From the NCBI GenBank assembly GCA_041569895.1, contig JBFFXF010000080.1:1-28096 (forward strand): a stretch of 28,096 nt of DNA, given 5' to 3'. A model generated the notes under the pieces. It saw nothing but the letters and a program-made list of their open reading frames with translations. It did not search any database and was not told the DNA's origin. Source of the DNA: JBFFXF01 sp041569895 (GTDB lineage: Bacteria; Planctomycetota; UBA8108; JACQVS01). Of the stretch, positions 14,949 to 22,583 are shown piece after piece; position 1 is the first letter of the stretch; the number at the start of each line of letters is the position of its first letter. Both the position numbers and the translations under genes were made by a program.

Positions 14949-15737
14949 ATGCAACGACCCGAGGATCGCCCCTCCCGGCCCGAGGCCCTCTTCGATCTGC
15001 ACCCGCGAGTCCGCGAGGTGTCGCGCGTGGGGGACCTCTGGGTGCTCGACAAGCCGCCGCGTGTGCTGTCGCACCCGAATCCGCCGGCTCGCGTGGCGCG
15101 AAACGCCATACTTCGCGTCCAGTACGACATCAAGCGCGAGGCGTACTCGGCCGGCGACGCCGCGACCGGAGAGCGACACGAGGCGTATCTCGTGCACCGC
15201 CTCGACCGGGAGACCAGCGGCCTGATCCTGCTCGCCTTTCGCGGCGAGCTCGCCGCGAGCCTCAAGGAGCTCTTCTACCGCCGCGAGGTCGGCAAGCAGT
15301 ACCGCGCTCTCGTCCGGGGCGTCATCCGCGAGCGCCACGGTGTCTGGCGCGACGCGCTCTCGAAGACGCGGGCCGGCGGCAAGGTCCGCGTCGAGGTCGT
15401 GCGGGGACGCGCCAACGCGGAGACGCGATTCCGGGTCCTCGAGCGCTACCCGCGGCTCGGTCTGACGCTCGTCGCGCTCGAGCCCGAGACCGGACGGACG
15501 CACCAGCTGCGCGTCCAGAGCGCCTCTCGCGGCCACCCGATCGCCGGCGACGAGCGCTACGGGGACTTTGCCTGGAACCGCGAGCTGCGCGAGCGCATCG
15601 GCCTGCGGCGAATGGCCCTCCACGCCGAGCGCATCGAGCTGCGGCACCCGGCGACCGGCCGGCGACTGGAGTTCGTCGCGCCGCCCGATCGCTCGCTGTC
15701 GGAGCCGCTCGGGCGAGTCCAGTCGAATTCGCGATGA
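14949..15737 (+). CDS. RluA-family RNA pseudouridine synthase
   Basis: The 262-residue product isomerises uridine in rRNA or tRNA. It shows LWVLDKPPRVLSHP (30-43), the catalytic motif HRLDRETSG (83-91, Asp 86), KQYRALVRG, and TGRTHQLRVQSASRGHPIAGDERYGD, the RluA-family closing motif. There is no S4 domain ahead, so it is the short RluA/RluC catalytic type; target position cannot be told. ATG 14949 is the first codon before the domain. It is divergent from hisH and followed by the second interspersed element. Confidence 0.9.
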   Translation: MQRPEDRPSRPEALFDLHPRVREVSRVGDLWVLDKPPRVLSHPNPPARVARNAILRVQYDIKREAYSAGDAATGERHEAYLVHRLDRETSGLILLAFRGELAASLKELFYRREVGKQYRALVRGVIRERHGVWRDALSKTRAGGKVRVEVVRGRANAETRFRVLERYPRLGLTLVALEPETGRTHQLRVQSASRGHPIAGDERYGDFAWNRELRERIGLRRMALHAERIELRHPATGRRLEFVAPPDRSLSEPLGRVQSNSR

Positions 15738-15841
15738 AAAGGCTGCGAAAATCCCGGGGCCGGGGCACCATCCCGGTAGCGGACACGGATCCGCCGTGAC
15801 GCATCGTGCCAGGCTATCTGGCGCTGTACTACTTGCCCGGG

Positions 15842-16009
15842 TTTTTCTCGCGAGGCTTGAGTGTGATACCCGCCGCGTCGTCATGCTACTTTGCCCATCG
15901 TGAAGTAGGGTCGGGAGTTTCTCTTATGCGAGCCATCCGGGTGCAGCAGAGCTCCCCCTTCTTCAGAGCCAACCCGTATTTTTCTCGCCGGAGGCGAGAA
16001 AAACACGGG
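15842..16009 (+). repeat. Interspersed element, copy B (upstream of rhodanese gene)
   Basis: This is homologous to 13971-14167. It starts with TTTTTCTCGCG (15842-15852) and the conserved core runs from CCATCGTGAAG (15895) to 16003. It closes with a strong hairpin TTTTTCTCGCC-GGA-GGCGAGAAAAA (15979-16003), extended by CCCGT/ACGGG (15973-15977, 16005-16009) with one mismatch. The loop and top of the stem differ from copy A while pairing is kept. It ends just before the GGGGGAGGA ribosome site of the rhodanese gene. A small frame (ATG 15926 to TGA 16024, about 32 codons) crosses it; copy A lacks the matching stop, so a conserved peptide is unlikely. Confidence 0.75.
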
Positions 16010-16020
16010 GGAGGAATGCC

Positions 16021-16722
16021 GTGAGTCGGTTCGTTCTCGAAGCCCTCGGGATCATCATCGTCGCGGTCGTGCTCGGGACCGCGTTCCACCTCCTGCGGAC
16101 CGATGCGGAGGGCCGCATTCCCTTCGTCCGTGACTACCCCAACGCGTTCAGGGCGCGGTCCGTCGCCGACGAGCCACCCTCCGCCGACCCGGGTCCCGGG
16201 GCGGTGTCCCGCGCGCCCGATCGGGGGGGCCCGTCTGCCGACCAGGGCCCGTCCGGCGATGTCGACGGGCCGCCGATCCCGCCGCCGAGCGCGGATGTCT
16301 CGCCCGCGACGACGGCGCCGCCGCCGTCGACTCCGGCGGAGTCGAAGTCGGCGTTCGACGATCCCGACGGCATCATCCGCGAGATCGAGCTCGCCGACGC
16401 CATCGAGGAGTGGGAGAACGGCACCACCTTTCTCGATGCGCGGCGCACGAAGCAGTACCAGGAAGGGCATATCCCGCGGGCGCGGCCGATGTCGGTCTGG
16501 GAGGGTGACTTCGACGAGAAGTTCTCGCTCTTCCTCAACGAGGCCGAGCTCGAGGCGCCCTACGTCGTCTACTGCATGAGCAAGAACTGCGAGGATTCCC
16601 ACATGCTCGCCGAGCGCATGAAGGGCGCCGGTTTCACGACGATCATGGTCTTTCGCGGCGGGTTTCCCGACTGGAAGGCCGCCGGCCGGCCGGTCGAGTC
16701 CGGAAGCGGTGCGGAGGAGTAA
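16021..16722 (+). CDS. Membrane-anchored rhodanese-domain protein
   Basis: The 233-residue product has an N-terminal membrane segment (about 5-24, LEALGIIIVAVVLGTAF), a 70-residue linker rich in Pro, Ser and Asp (45-112), and a rhodanese domain from about 115: FLDARRTKQYQEGHIPRA (137-154), YVVYCMSKNCEDS (181-193, active-site Cys 185 with a second Cys at 190), and MVFRGGFPDWKAAGRP. Rhodaneses move sulfane sulfur. The domain probably faces the periplasm. GTG 16021 follows GGGGGAGGA. It lies nine bases before the DoxX-like gene, so the two act together, plausibly in sulfur or thiol redox. Confidence 0.87.
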   Translation: MSRFVLEALGIIIVAVVLGTAFHLLRTDAEGRIPFVRDYPNAFRARSVADEPPSADPGPGAVSRAPDRGGPSADQGPSGDVDGPPIPPPSADVSPATTAPPPSTPAESKSAFDDPDGIIREIELADAIEEWENGTTFLDARRTKQYQEGHIPRARPMSVWEGDFDEKFSLFLNEAELEAPYVVYCMSKNCEDSHMLAERMKGAGFTTIMVFRGGFPDWKAAGRPVESGSGAEE

Positions 16723-16731
16723 GGAGCGACG

Positions 16732-17244
16732 ATGAACCCGTTCGTGCGCTGGATCTCGATCCTCTTCCAGATCGCCCTCGGGGTGATCTTCCTGGCCGCA
16801 TGCTACCACAAGATCGTCGACCCGCCGACGTTCGCGAAGCAGGTCTACGAGTACCGCATCACGCCGGGCGGCCTGATCAACCTGATCGCCATCTACCTGC
16901 CGTGGATCGAGCTCGTGGCCGGTGTCTGCCTGGTCGTCGGCGTCTGGACTCGCGGCGCGACGGGGCTCGTGGGAGTCATGCTCCTCGTCTTCACCGCGGC
17001 GCTCTCCTTCAACCTCTGGCGAGGGCATCCGGTCGACTGCGCCTGCTTCTCGGTCGGCCCGCCGAGATCGGGCGCCGAGCTGCTCGCGGAGATGCGCGTC
17101 AGGATCGCGCAGGACGTCGGCATGCTGTTGATGGTCGCGGCGGTCCTGGTGATCGGTCGCGTGTTCGGGGAGGTGTCGCGACCGTGGCTCCCCGGCTGGC
17201 GCCGGCGTGGCGCGAGCGACGCGGTCCCGGCGGCCGCGGAGTGA
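16732..17244 (+). CDS. DoxX/MauE-family membrane protein
   Basis: The 170-residue product has about four membrane helices (about 7-24, 48-66, 72-92, 120-142). Its first helix ends FLAACYHKIVDPPTFAKQVYEYRI, the G/A-x-x-K-x-x-D/P pattern typical of DoxX/MauE proteins, and PVDCACFSVGPP (101-112) has the Cys pair seen in MauE-like members. MauE/DoxX proteins serve methylamine dehydrogenase maturation or thiosulfate:quinone oxidation; sequence alone does not choose. Coupling to the rhodanese suggests sulfur transfer or disulfide handling across the membrane. Ribosome site AAGGAG lies ahead of ATG 16732. It is convergent with hppA (21-bp gap). Confidence 0.85.
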   Translation: MNPFVRWISILFQIALGVIFLAACYHKIVDPPTFAKQVYEYRITPGGLINLIAIYLPWIELVAGVCLVVGVWTRGATGLVGVMLLVFTAALSFNLWRGHPVDCACFSVGPPRSGAELLAEMRVRIAQDVGMLLMVAAVLVIGRVFGEVSRPWLPGWRRRGASDAVPAAAE

Positions 17245-17265
17245 CCGGGGCGATCCGGCTCTGAT

Positions 17266-19347
17266 TCAGATCATCAGCGGCGCCAGCACCAGGCTGATGA
17301 CGCTCATCAGCTTGATGAGGATGTTGATCGAGGGACCCGCGGTGTCCTTGAAGGGGTCACCGACGGTGTCGCCGACGACAGCCGCCTTGTGCGCGTCCGA
17401 GCCCTTGCCGCCGTGGTGCCCACCCTCGATGAACTTCTTGGCGTTGTCCCACGCGCCGCCGGCGTTCGCCATGAAGATCGCCAGGAGCACTCCCGACGAG
17501 AGTACTCCGGCGAGGACGCCCGCGAGGGTCTCCTTCATGTCGGGCACGTTCAGCTTGTGGAGCACCATGAAGAACACGGGGACGAGCACGGCGAGCAGAC
17601 CGGGCAGCACCATCTGCCGGATCGCCGCGGCTGTCGAGATGTCGACGCAACGCGCGTAGTTCGCCTTGGCGTTGCCCTCACGCAGGCCGGGGATCTCGCG
17701 GAACTGCCGTCGCACCTCCTCGATCATGTCGAACGCCGCCTTGCCGACCGCCTTCATGGCGAAGGACGAGAAGAGGAAGGGCAGCATGGCGCCGATCAGC
17801 AGCCCGGCCAGCACCTGCGGATTCGAGAGGTTGATGACCGCGATCCCCGCCTGCGTGCGGTACGCGCTGAAGAGCGCCATTGCCGTCAGCGCCGCCGACC
17901 CGATCGCGAAGCCCTTGCCGATCGCCGCCGTGGTGTTGCCGACGGCGTCCAGCTTGTCGGTGCGACTGCGGACCTCTTTGGGCAGGCCGGACATCTCCGC
18001 GCACCCGCCGGCGTTGTCGGCGATCGGGCCGTAGGCGTCGACCGCGAGCTGGATCCCCGTGGTCGCGAGCATGCCGAGTCCGGCGATCGCGATGCCGTAG
18101 AGGCCGGCGAAGCTGTACGCCATGATTATCGCGAGCGCGATGGCGAGGATCGGCAGCGCCGTCGAGGTCATGCCGACGCCGATGCCGGCGATGATGTTGG
18201 TCGCGGCGCCCGTGTCGGACGCCTTCGCTATGCTGCGGGCCGGACCGCGCGCCTCGGACGTGTAGTACTCGGTGAGCAGGCCGACGAGGATGCCCGCGAC
18301 GAGGCCGACGACGGCGGCGGAGAAGATGTCGAGCCGCGTCGCCAGGATCGTGCTGCCTTCCGAGCCGAGGTTGACGCCGGACTCGGGAACGAGGGCGCGG
18401 ATCACGAAGAAGGCGACCACGACCATCAGCGCGGCGGCGCCGAAAGTGCCGATGTTGAGCGCGTTCTGGGGGTTTCCGCCCTCGCGGGTGCGCACGACGA
18501 AGGTGCCGAGGATCGAGCAGCCGATCCCCGCGGCGGCGAGGGCCATCGGCAGGACGGCGAGCTCGAACTGGGCCGTGCTGGCGGCGCTCGCGAGGACCAT
18601 GGCGGCGACGATCGAGCCGACGTAGGACTCGAAGAGGTCGGCTCCCATGCCGGCGACGTCGCCGACGTTGTCCCCGACGTTGTCGGCGATGGTGGCGGGG
18701 TTGCGAGGATCGTCCTCGGGAATACCGGCCTCCACCTTGCCGACGAGGTCGGCGCCGACATCCGCCGCCTTGGTGTAGATCCCGCCGCCGACGCGCGCGA
18801 AGAGCGCGATCGAGGACGCGCCCATCGAGAATCCGGTAATCCGCTTCACCAGGTCGGCGAGCGGCTCGTTCGCCAGCGTGGTGTCCCAGCCGCCGTAGGC
18901 GAGGTAGAGCACGCCGAGCCCGAGAAGACCGAGGCCGACGACGCACATCCCCATCACCGTGCCGCCCGAGAACGCCACGCGGAGCGCCGGCGCCAGCCCT
19001 CGCGTCGCCGCCTGGGTGGTGCGGTTGTTCGCCGCCGTCGCCACCCGCATGCCGAAGAAGCCCGCGAGCCCCGAGCAGAGCGCCCCGGCGATGAAGGAGA
19101 CGGCGATGATCTTGTCCGTGCCTTCATACGCCAGCGCGAGGAGCACCGCGACGACGGCCACGAACACCACCAGCACGCGCGACTCGCGCGCGAGGAACGC
19201 CATGGCGCCCTCGCGCACCGCGCCGCCGATCTCCTGCATGCGTTCGTTCCCCGGGTCCTGACGGTGGATCCAGCGGGACTTGTAGAGGGCGAAGAGGAGC
19301 GCCGCCACGCCGGCGACGGGAACGAGGATGAGCCAGACGACGAGCAT
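17266..19347 (-). CDS. hppA: Membrane-bound ion-translocating pyrophosphatase, K+-dependent type
   Basis: The 693-residue product hydrolyses pyrophosphate and pumps H+ or Na+ across the cytoplasmic membrane. Catalytic loops are intact: DVGADLVGKVEAGIPEDDPRN (196-216), ADNVGDNVGDVAGMGADLFES and DAYGPIADNAGG. GNTTAAIGKG (470-479) has Ala at the position where K+-independent enzymes have Lys, so the K+-dependent subfamily is indicated; H+ versus Na+ is not resolved. About 15-16 membrane helices are expected. The start at 19347 (MLVVWLILVP) has CGGAGAG upstream; a longer frame to 19422 would overlap the promoter. It stores energy from biosynthesis and fits a low-energy lifestyle with ferredoxin-linked metabolism. 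Confidence 0.95.
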   Translation of the reverse strand: MLVVWLILVPVAGVAALLFALYKSRWIHRQDPGNERMQEIGGAVREGAMAFLARESRVLVVFVAVVAVLLALAYEGTDKIIAVSFIAGALCSGLAGFFGMRVATAANNRTTQAATRGLAPALRVAFSGGTVMGMCVVGLGLLGLGVLYLAYGGWDTTLANEPLADLVKRITGFSMGASSIALFARVGGGIYTKAADVGADLVGKVEAGIPEDDPRNPATIADNVGDNVGDVAGMGADLFESYVGSIVAAMVLASAASTAQFELAVLPMALAAAGIGCSILGTFVVRTREGGNPQNALNIGTFGAAALMVVVAFFVIRALVPESGVNLGSEGSTILATRLDIFSAAVVGLVAGILVGLLTEYYTSEARGPARSIAKASDTGAATNIIAGIGVGMTSTALPILAIALAIIMAYSFAGLYGIAIAGLGMLATTGIQLAVDAYGPIADNAGGCAEMSGLPKEVRSRTDKLDAVGNTTAAIGKGFAIGSAALTAMALFSAYRTQAGIAVINLSNPQVLAGLLIGAMLPFLFSSFAMKAVGKAAFDMIEEVRRQFREIPGLREGNAKANYARCVDISTAAAIRQMVLPGLLAVLVPVFFMVLHKLNVPDMKETLAGVLAGVLSSGVLLAIFMANAGGAWDNAKKFIEGGHHGGKGSDAHKAAVVGDTVGDPFKDTAGPSINILIKLMSVISLVLAPLMI

Positions 19348-19394
19348 CAGTGGATTGCTCTCCGGTGCCAGTGGTGTCCGCGATGGACCGGAAC

Positions 19395-19422
19395 AAGATA
19401 CCGGATTACCGGGCCGATGCAA
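19395..19422 (-). promoter_or_regulatory. Candidate promoter of hppA
   Basis: TTGCAT (19417-19422) and TATCTT (19395-19400) on minus are 16 bases apart, about 50 bp before ATG 19347. Matches are partial (three and four of six). Confidence 0.35.
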
Positions 19423-19516
19423 GATCGACGACGGCGCCCGGTGGACGACCTCCGAAGACTCTATCGGAAAGGCACGGGGCGGACTTCACCGGCACCGGGA
19501 AGTCCCGGTCCCGCCG

Positions 19517-19955
19517 CTCGTCCTCGTCCTCGTCCTCGTCCTCGAAAGACCGGGGCCGGCGAGCGAGTTCGAGAGAGAGGGCCGAGTCCGAGACGGAGGT
19601 CCGAGGGCAGAGGTCCGATGCCCGATGACCGATTCCGAGGCCGATACCGATTCCGATGACCGATACCGACTCCGACACCCATACCGATACCGACTCCGTC
19701 ACCGACTCCGATTCCGACACCGACACCGATTCCGATTCCGACCTCCGACCTCTGGTCTCTGATCTCTGGTCTCTGATCTCTGTCTCCGTCTCTGTCTCCG
19801 TCTCTGTCTCCGTCTCGAGTGATCGAGGCCGAGGATGGGCCCACTCTGCGTAATCTGCGTAATCTGCGGCAATCTGCGTTCCCGTCCTCGTCGTCCGTCG
19901 GCCGCGCTGTCGGGCACGGGAACGGGCACGGGAACGGGTACGGGAACGGGAACGC
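19517..19955. repeat. Large mosaic repeat region between hppA and the solenoid gene
   Basis: Within the 623-bp gene-free stretch 19348-19970, several blocks follow: TCCTCG units (19517-19544), CCGATA/CCGATT/CCGACT units (19624-19744), a block alternating TCTGATCTCTGG and TCTGTCTCCG (19746-19817), a CTGCGTAATCTGCG block (19839-19877), and CGGGAACGGGCA-type units (19911-19955). All but the fourth keep a six-base step. The CCGATT and TCTGATCTCTG blocks mirror those at 10005-10083. Outside the arrays the stretch holds the hppA promoter; no gene was seen. Confidence 0.9.
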
Positions 19956-19970
19956 TCGGATGCGACGGCG

Positions 19971-21545
19971 TTATCCGGTGCCGAGAATGCGATCCCGGAA
20001 TCGCGCCGTCAGCGGGTGGGCGACGTGCTTCTCGTAGAGCTCTCGGAATCGGTCATCGCCGAGGGACTCGCGGAGTCCCGCGAGCTGTTTCAGGTGCAGG
20101 TCGGTCATCTCGATGGCGTTCTCGTCGAGGCTCCACGTGTAGAGGTAGAGATTCGCGATCACCTTGAAGAGGAGGCCGGCGTCGCGAATGACGCCGAGGC
20201 GGTTGAGCGTGCGGTCGTAGATGCTCGAGCACTGTGGCGAGTCGACGATGAGGAGGGCGCTCTGCAGATAGAGCGACTCGGACTCGAGCGCGGTGTCGCG
20301 CCGCTCGCGCGAGAGGCGGGCCGCGAGCGTGGCGTCGTGGATCGACCGTGACGGGTTGCCCTCGGCGAGGCGGAGCCAGCCGCGATTGAGGACGTGCATC
20401 AGATTGAGGACCGTTCGTGACCACCCGCGCGACCGGATGATCGCGTCGACCTCCTCGATCGCCTGACGTGCGCGTCGCAGGCCGTCGTCCGTGCCGCGCT
20501 CCACCTCCAGCCGACAGCGGACGATCTTCGCGAGGACGTGGAGCTGCGCGCAGTCCGCGGGGTCGAGATCCGCCTCCGCGCCCGAGAGCAGTCGGTCGGC
20601 TCTCGCGAGGCGGCCCGCGAGGAGGGCGCTCCTGGCCGCCAGGAGGAGCGCCTGCGTGCGGCTGTACCAGCCGTGGCCGCGCGTCGAGTCGGGCGGACAG
20701 AGCGAGCAGGAGTCGAGGAAGCTCTCGGCGGATCGCTCGAATCGCCCGTCGTGGTGGAGCGCGATCCCGCGGCATTCGCGCACGTGTCGCAGGACCTCGG
20801 CGGAGCGCAGGCGGCGTCCGATGCGCTCGGCGTCCCGCAGCAGGCGGTTCGACGTCAGCAGATCGTTCTCTCGCGCGTGGAGCTTCGCGCGCCTCAGGAG
20901 GCAGTCGCCGCGCAGGAACTCGCCGGAGGGGCTCGGTCGGAGCGACGAGACCAGGCGCTCGGCGGCCTGGTAGACGCGGATAGCGCGAGCGATCAGTGAT
21001 TCGTTGGCGAGCCGGCTGGCGAGCCGGGCCAGGCGGATGGCGGCCTCGAGGCGGCCGAACCGTCGAGCGGGGACCGGGGGGTTGCGGAGCAGCTCATCGA
21101 ACCGGTCGAAGTCGTACTCGTTTCCGAGCACCACGAGGCGGAAGTTGACCAGCCAGGGGCTCCAGAGCGCGGGACGGCGGGCGGCGATCGGCAGGAACCA
21201 GTCGAAGAAGTCGTGGGCGGCGCGCCGCGAGACTCCGTTGTACTCGAGCGCCGCGCGGGCGCTCCGGAGCGTCACCTCGCCGGCGAGGCGGTGGTCGTCG
21301 CCGGTGGCGATCGCCGCCTCGGTCTCGGCGTCGCCGCTGCGAACGATCGACGACACGCCTGCGAGGATCTCCTCGCCGATGTCCCGCCACCCGTGGATCG
21401 CCGACAGGCGCAGGGACTCGTGGACGCACGCATCCAGGTCCGCCGGCGGCGAGCCCGGAGCGCTCCGCCACAGAGCGCGAAGCGCCGCGCGACCGGCGGC
21501 GATTTCCCCGTCGAGGAGCAGCGCGTTGACGCGCTCCAGCGTCAT
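19971..21545 (-). CDS. Alpha-solenoid (TPR-like) protein, function unknown
   Basis: The 524-residue product is almost wholly helical, with repeated pairs of amphipathic helices such as AAIRLARLASRLANESLIARAIRVYQAAERL, LRRAKLHARENDLLTSNRLLRDAERI and ALLLAARSALLAGRLARADRLLSGAEADLD, which look like degenerate TPR units. No signal peptide, membrane segment or catalytic motif is seen. The start is ATG 21545, supported by GGAAAGAAG just upstream; a longer frame to 21737 overlaps the next gene's end. Rich in Arg. Such solenoids bind partners; its partner may be the anchored protein encoded 67 bp upstream on the same strand. I do not recognise the family. Confidence 0.8.
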   Translation of the reverse strand: MTLERVNALLLDGEIAAGRAALRALWRSAPGSPPADLDACVHESLRLSAIHGWRDIGEEILAGVSSIVRSGDAETEAAIATGDDHRLAGEVTLRSARAALEYNGVSRRAAHDFFDWFLPIAARRPALWSPWLVNFRLVVLGNEYDFDRFDELLRNPPVPARRFGRLEAAIRLARLASRLANESLIARAIRVYQAAERLVSSLRPSPSGEFLRGDCLLRRAKLHARENDLLTSNRLLRDAERIGRRLRSAEVLRHVRECRGIALHHDGRFERSAESFLDSCSLCPPDSTRGHGWYSRTQALLLAARSALLAGRLARADRLLSGAEADLDPADCAQLHVLAKIVRCRLEVERGTDDGLRRARQAIEEVDAIIRSRGWSRTVLNLMHVLNRGWLRLAEGNPSRSIHDATLAARLSRERRDTALESESLYLQSALLIVDSPQCSSIYDRTLNRLGVIRDAGLLFKVIANLYLYTWSLDENAIEMTDLHLKQLAGLRESLGDDRFRELYEKHVAHPLTARFRDRILGTG

Positions 21546-21612
21546 GGATCTTCTTTCCTCCCCGCTGGCTGCCGCGCCCGCGCCGGTCGCGGGCCACACC
21601 CGGACCCGCCGG

Positions 21613-22335
21613 TCAGAGTCCCTGCATCTCGACGTCGATCGACCCTCGATCGTCGGTGGAGACGGTGAAGAACCGTGACTCCTCGGGTGGCTCCTCCGGG
21701 CCGCCGCCACGGTGCACGCCGAGCCGGTAAGCGCCATCCGTGCGGTCGACGGCCCGGAACGTCACCTGCCGGATCGGCCCGCTCGTCAGCCACTCGCGCG
21801 AGGCCGCGTCGAAGCGGTCGGTGTCGAGGGCGCGCGCGAGGACCGGCAGGCAGTCCGCCCCGTCGGGCCGCGACAGGATCACCGGATCGACCGGCTCCAT
21901 GGTCAGCGACGTGAACTCGGTCTGACGCGCCACCGGCGGCGGTCCGCCGGCGGTGACGATGGCGCTGACGGCGAACACGCGCGAGATCGTCCGTTCCGGC
22001 TCGGCGAACAGGAACGAGACGCGGTATCGCGCCGCGCCGCCCGTCGCGGGCTCGAGCGCGCGCGCATGGATCTTCCAGAGGGCGAGACAGTCGAGGACGC
22101 GCTCGAGGTCGGTCGCCGAGGCGTTGATGGCGTCGCGTACGAAGGGGAAGGCGTCCGAGCTCACCGAGAAGACGATGTCCTGGCCGGTGTCGCCGGTCCG
22201 TCCTCGCGAGAGCAGGAGGAGGGTCGCGGCGGCGGACAGCGTCAGGATGGCGAGCAGCGAAGCGCGGTTTCGCCGCCGGCGGGCCGCAGGTCTCGCGGCA
22301 ACGCGTCCCCGATATCGACCAACGGCTCGGCGCAT
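21613..22335 (-). CDS. Single-pass anchored protein, function unknown
   Basis: The 240-residue product starts with an Arg-rich cytoplasmic tail (MRRAVGRYRGR to RRRRNRA), then one membrane helix (about 26-42, SLLAILTLSAAATLLLL), then an outside domain with alternating strands and helices (DIVFSVSSDAFPFVRDAINASATDLERVLD, ISRVFAVSAIVTAGG, RFFTVSTDDRGSIDVEMQGL). The end resembles a beta-sandwich but no family is recognised. ATG 22335 was chosen because GGGAGC precedes it and a promoter lies 74 bp upstream; a longer frame to 22437 starts inside that promoter. It probably works with the solenoid protein downstream. Confidence 0.72.
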   Translation of the reverse strand: MRRAVGRYRGRVAARPAARRRRNRASLLAILTLSAAATLLLLSRGRTGDTGQDIVFSVSSDAFPFVRDAINASATDLERVLDCLALWKIHARALEPATGGAARYRVSFLFAEPERTISRVFAVSAIVTAGGPPPVARQTEFTSLTMEPVDPVILSRPDGADCLPVLARALDTDRFDAASREWLTSGPIRQVTFRAVDRTDGAYRLGVHRGGGPEEPPEESRFFTVSTDDRGSIDVEMQGL

Positions 22336-22408
22336 GGTCCGGCGCTCCCTTTCGACTGCGCTCGCGGGCGGAACGAGACGGGGCGCCCGCCCGGATGACC
22401 CGGAAATC

Positions 22409-22437
22409 ACCTTACGCCGGCCCGCCGGCAGCGTCAA
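22409..22437 (-). promoter_or_regulatory. Candidate promoter of the anchored protein
   Basis: TTGACG (22432-22437) and TAAGGT (22409-22414) on minus are separated by exactly 17 bases, giving a leader of about 67 bases to ATG 22335. The -35 box is strong; the -10 is partial. Confidence 0.45.
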
Positions 22438-22479
22438 GGCGTAATTTGACTATGATCAAGAACTATATAGTCCGGCACG

Positions 22480-22556
22480 ACCGATTGCGATACCGACTGC
22501 GACGACCGACACCGACTCCGACTCCGATTCCGACTCCGACTCCGAGCGGGAGCGGG
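22480..22556. repeat. Six-base-period array (CCGACT/CCGATT units)
   Basis: Units CCGATTG, CGATACCGACTG, CCGACT, CCGATT and finally CGGGAG lie between the ABC-fusion stop and the anchored-protein promoter. It matches the CCGATT block at 19624-19744. An AT-rich stretch (22441-22470, TTTGACTATGATCAAG...TATATAG) adjoins it. Confidence 0.85.
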
Positions 22557-22583
22557 TTTCTCTGACGCCGCGGGGGGGATTGG

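Noticed and set aside
15979..16003. TTTTTCTCGCC hairpin as an intrinsic terminator
   Set aside because: The T-run comes before the stem and pairs with the A-run; no U-tail follows on either strand.
15926..16024. Small peptide gene MRAIRVQQSS... inside copy B
   Set aside because: Copy A keeps the first nine codons but then loses the frame relation and its stop, so a shared peptide is unlikely.
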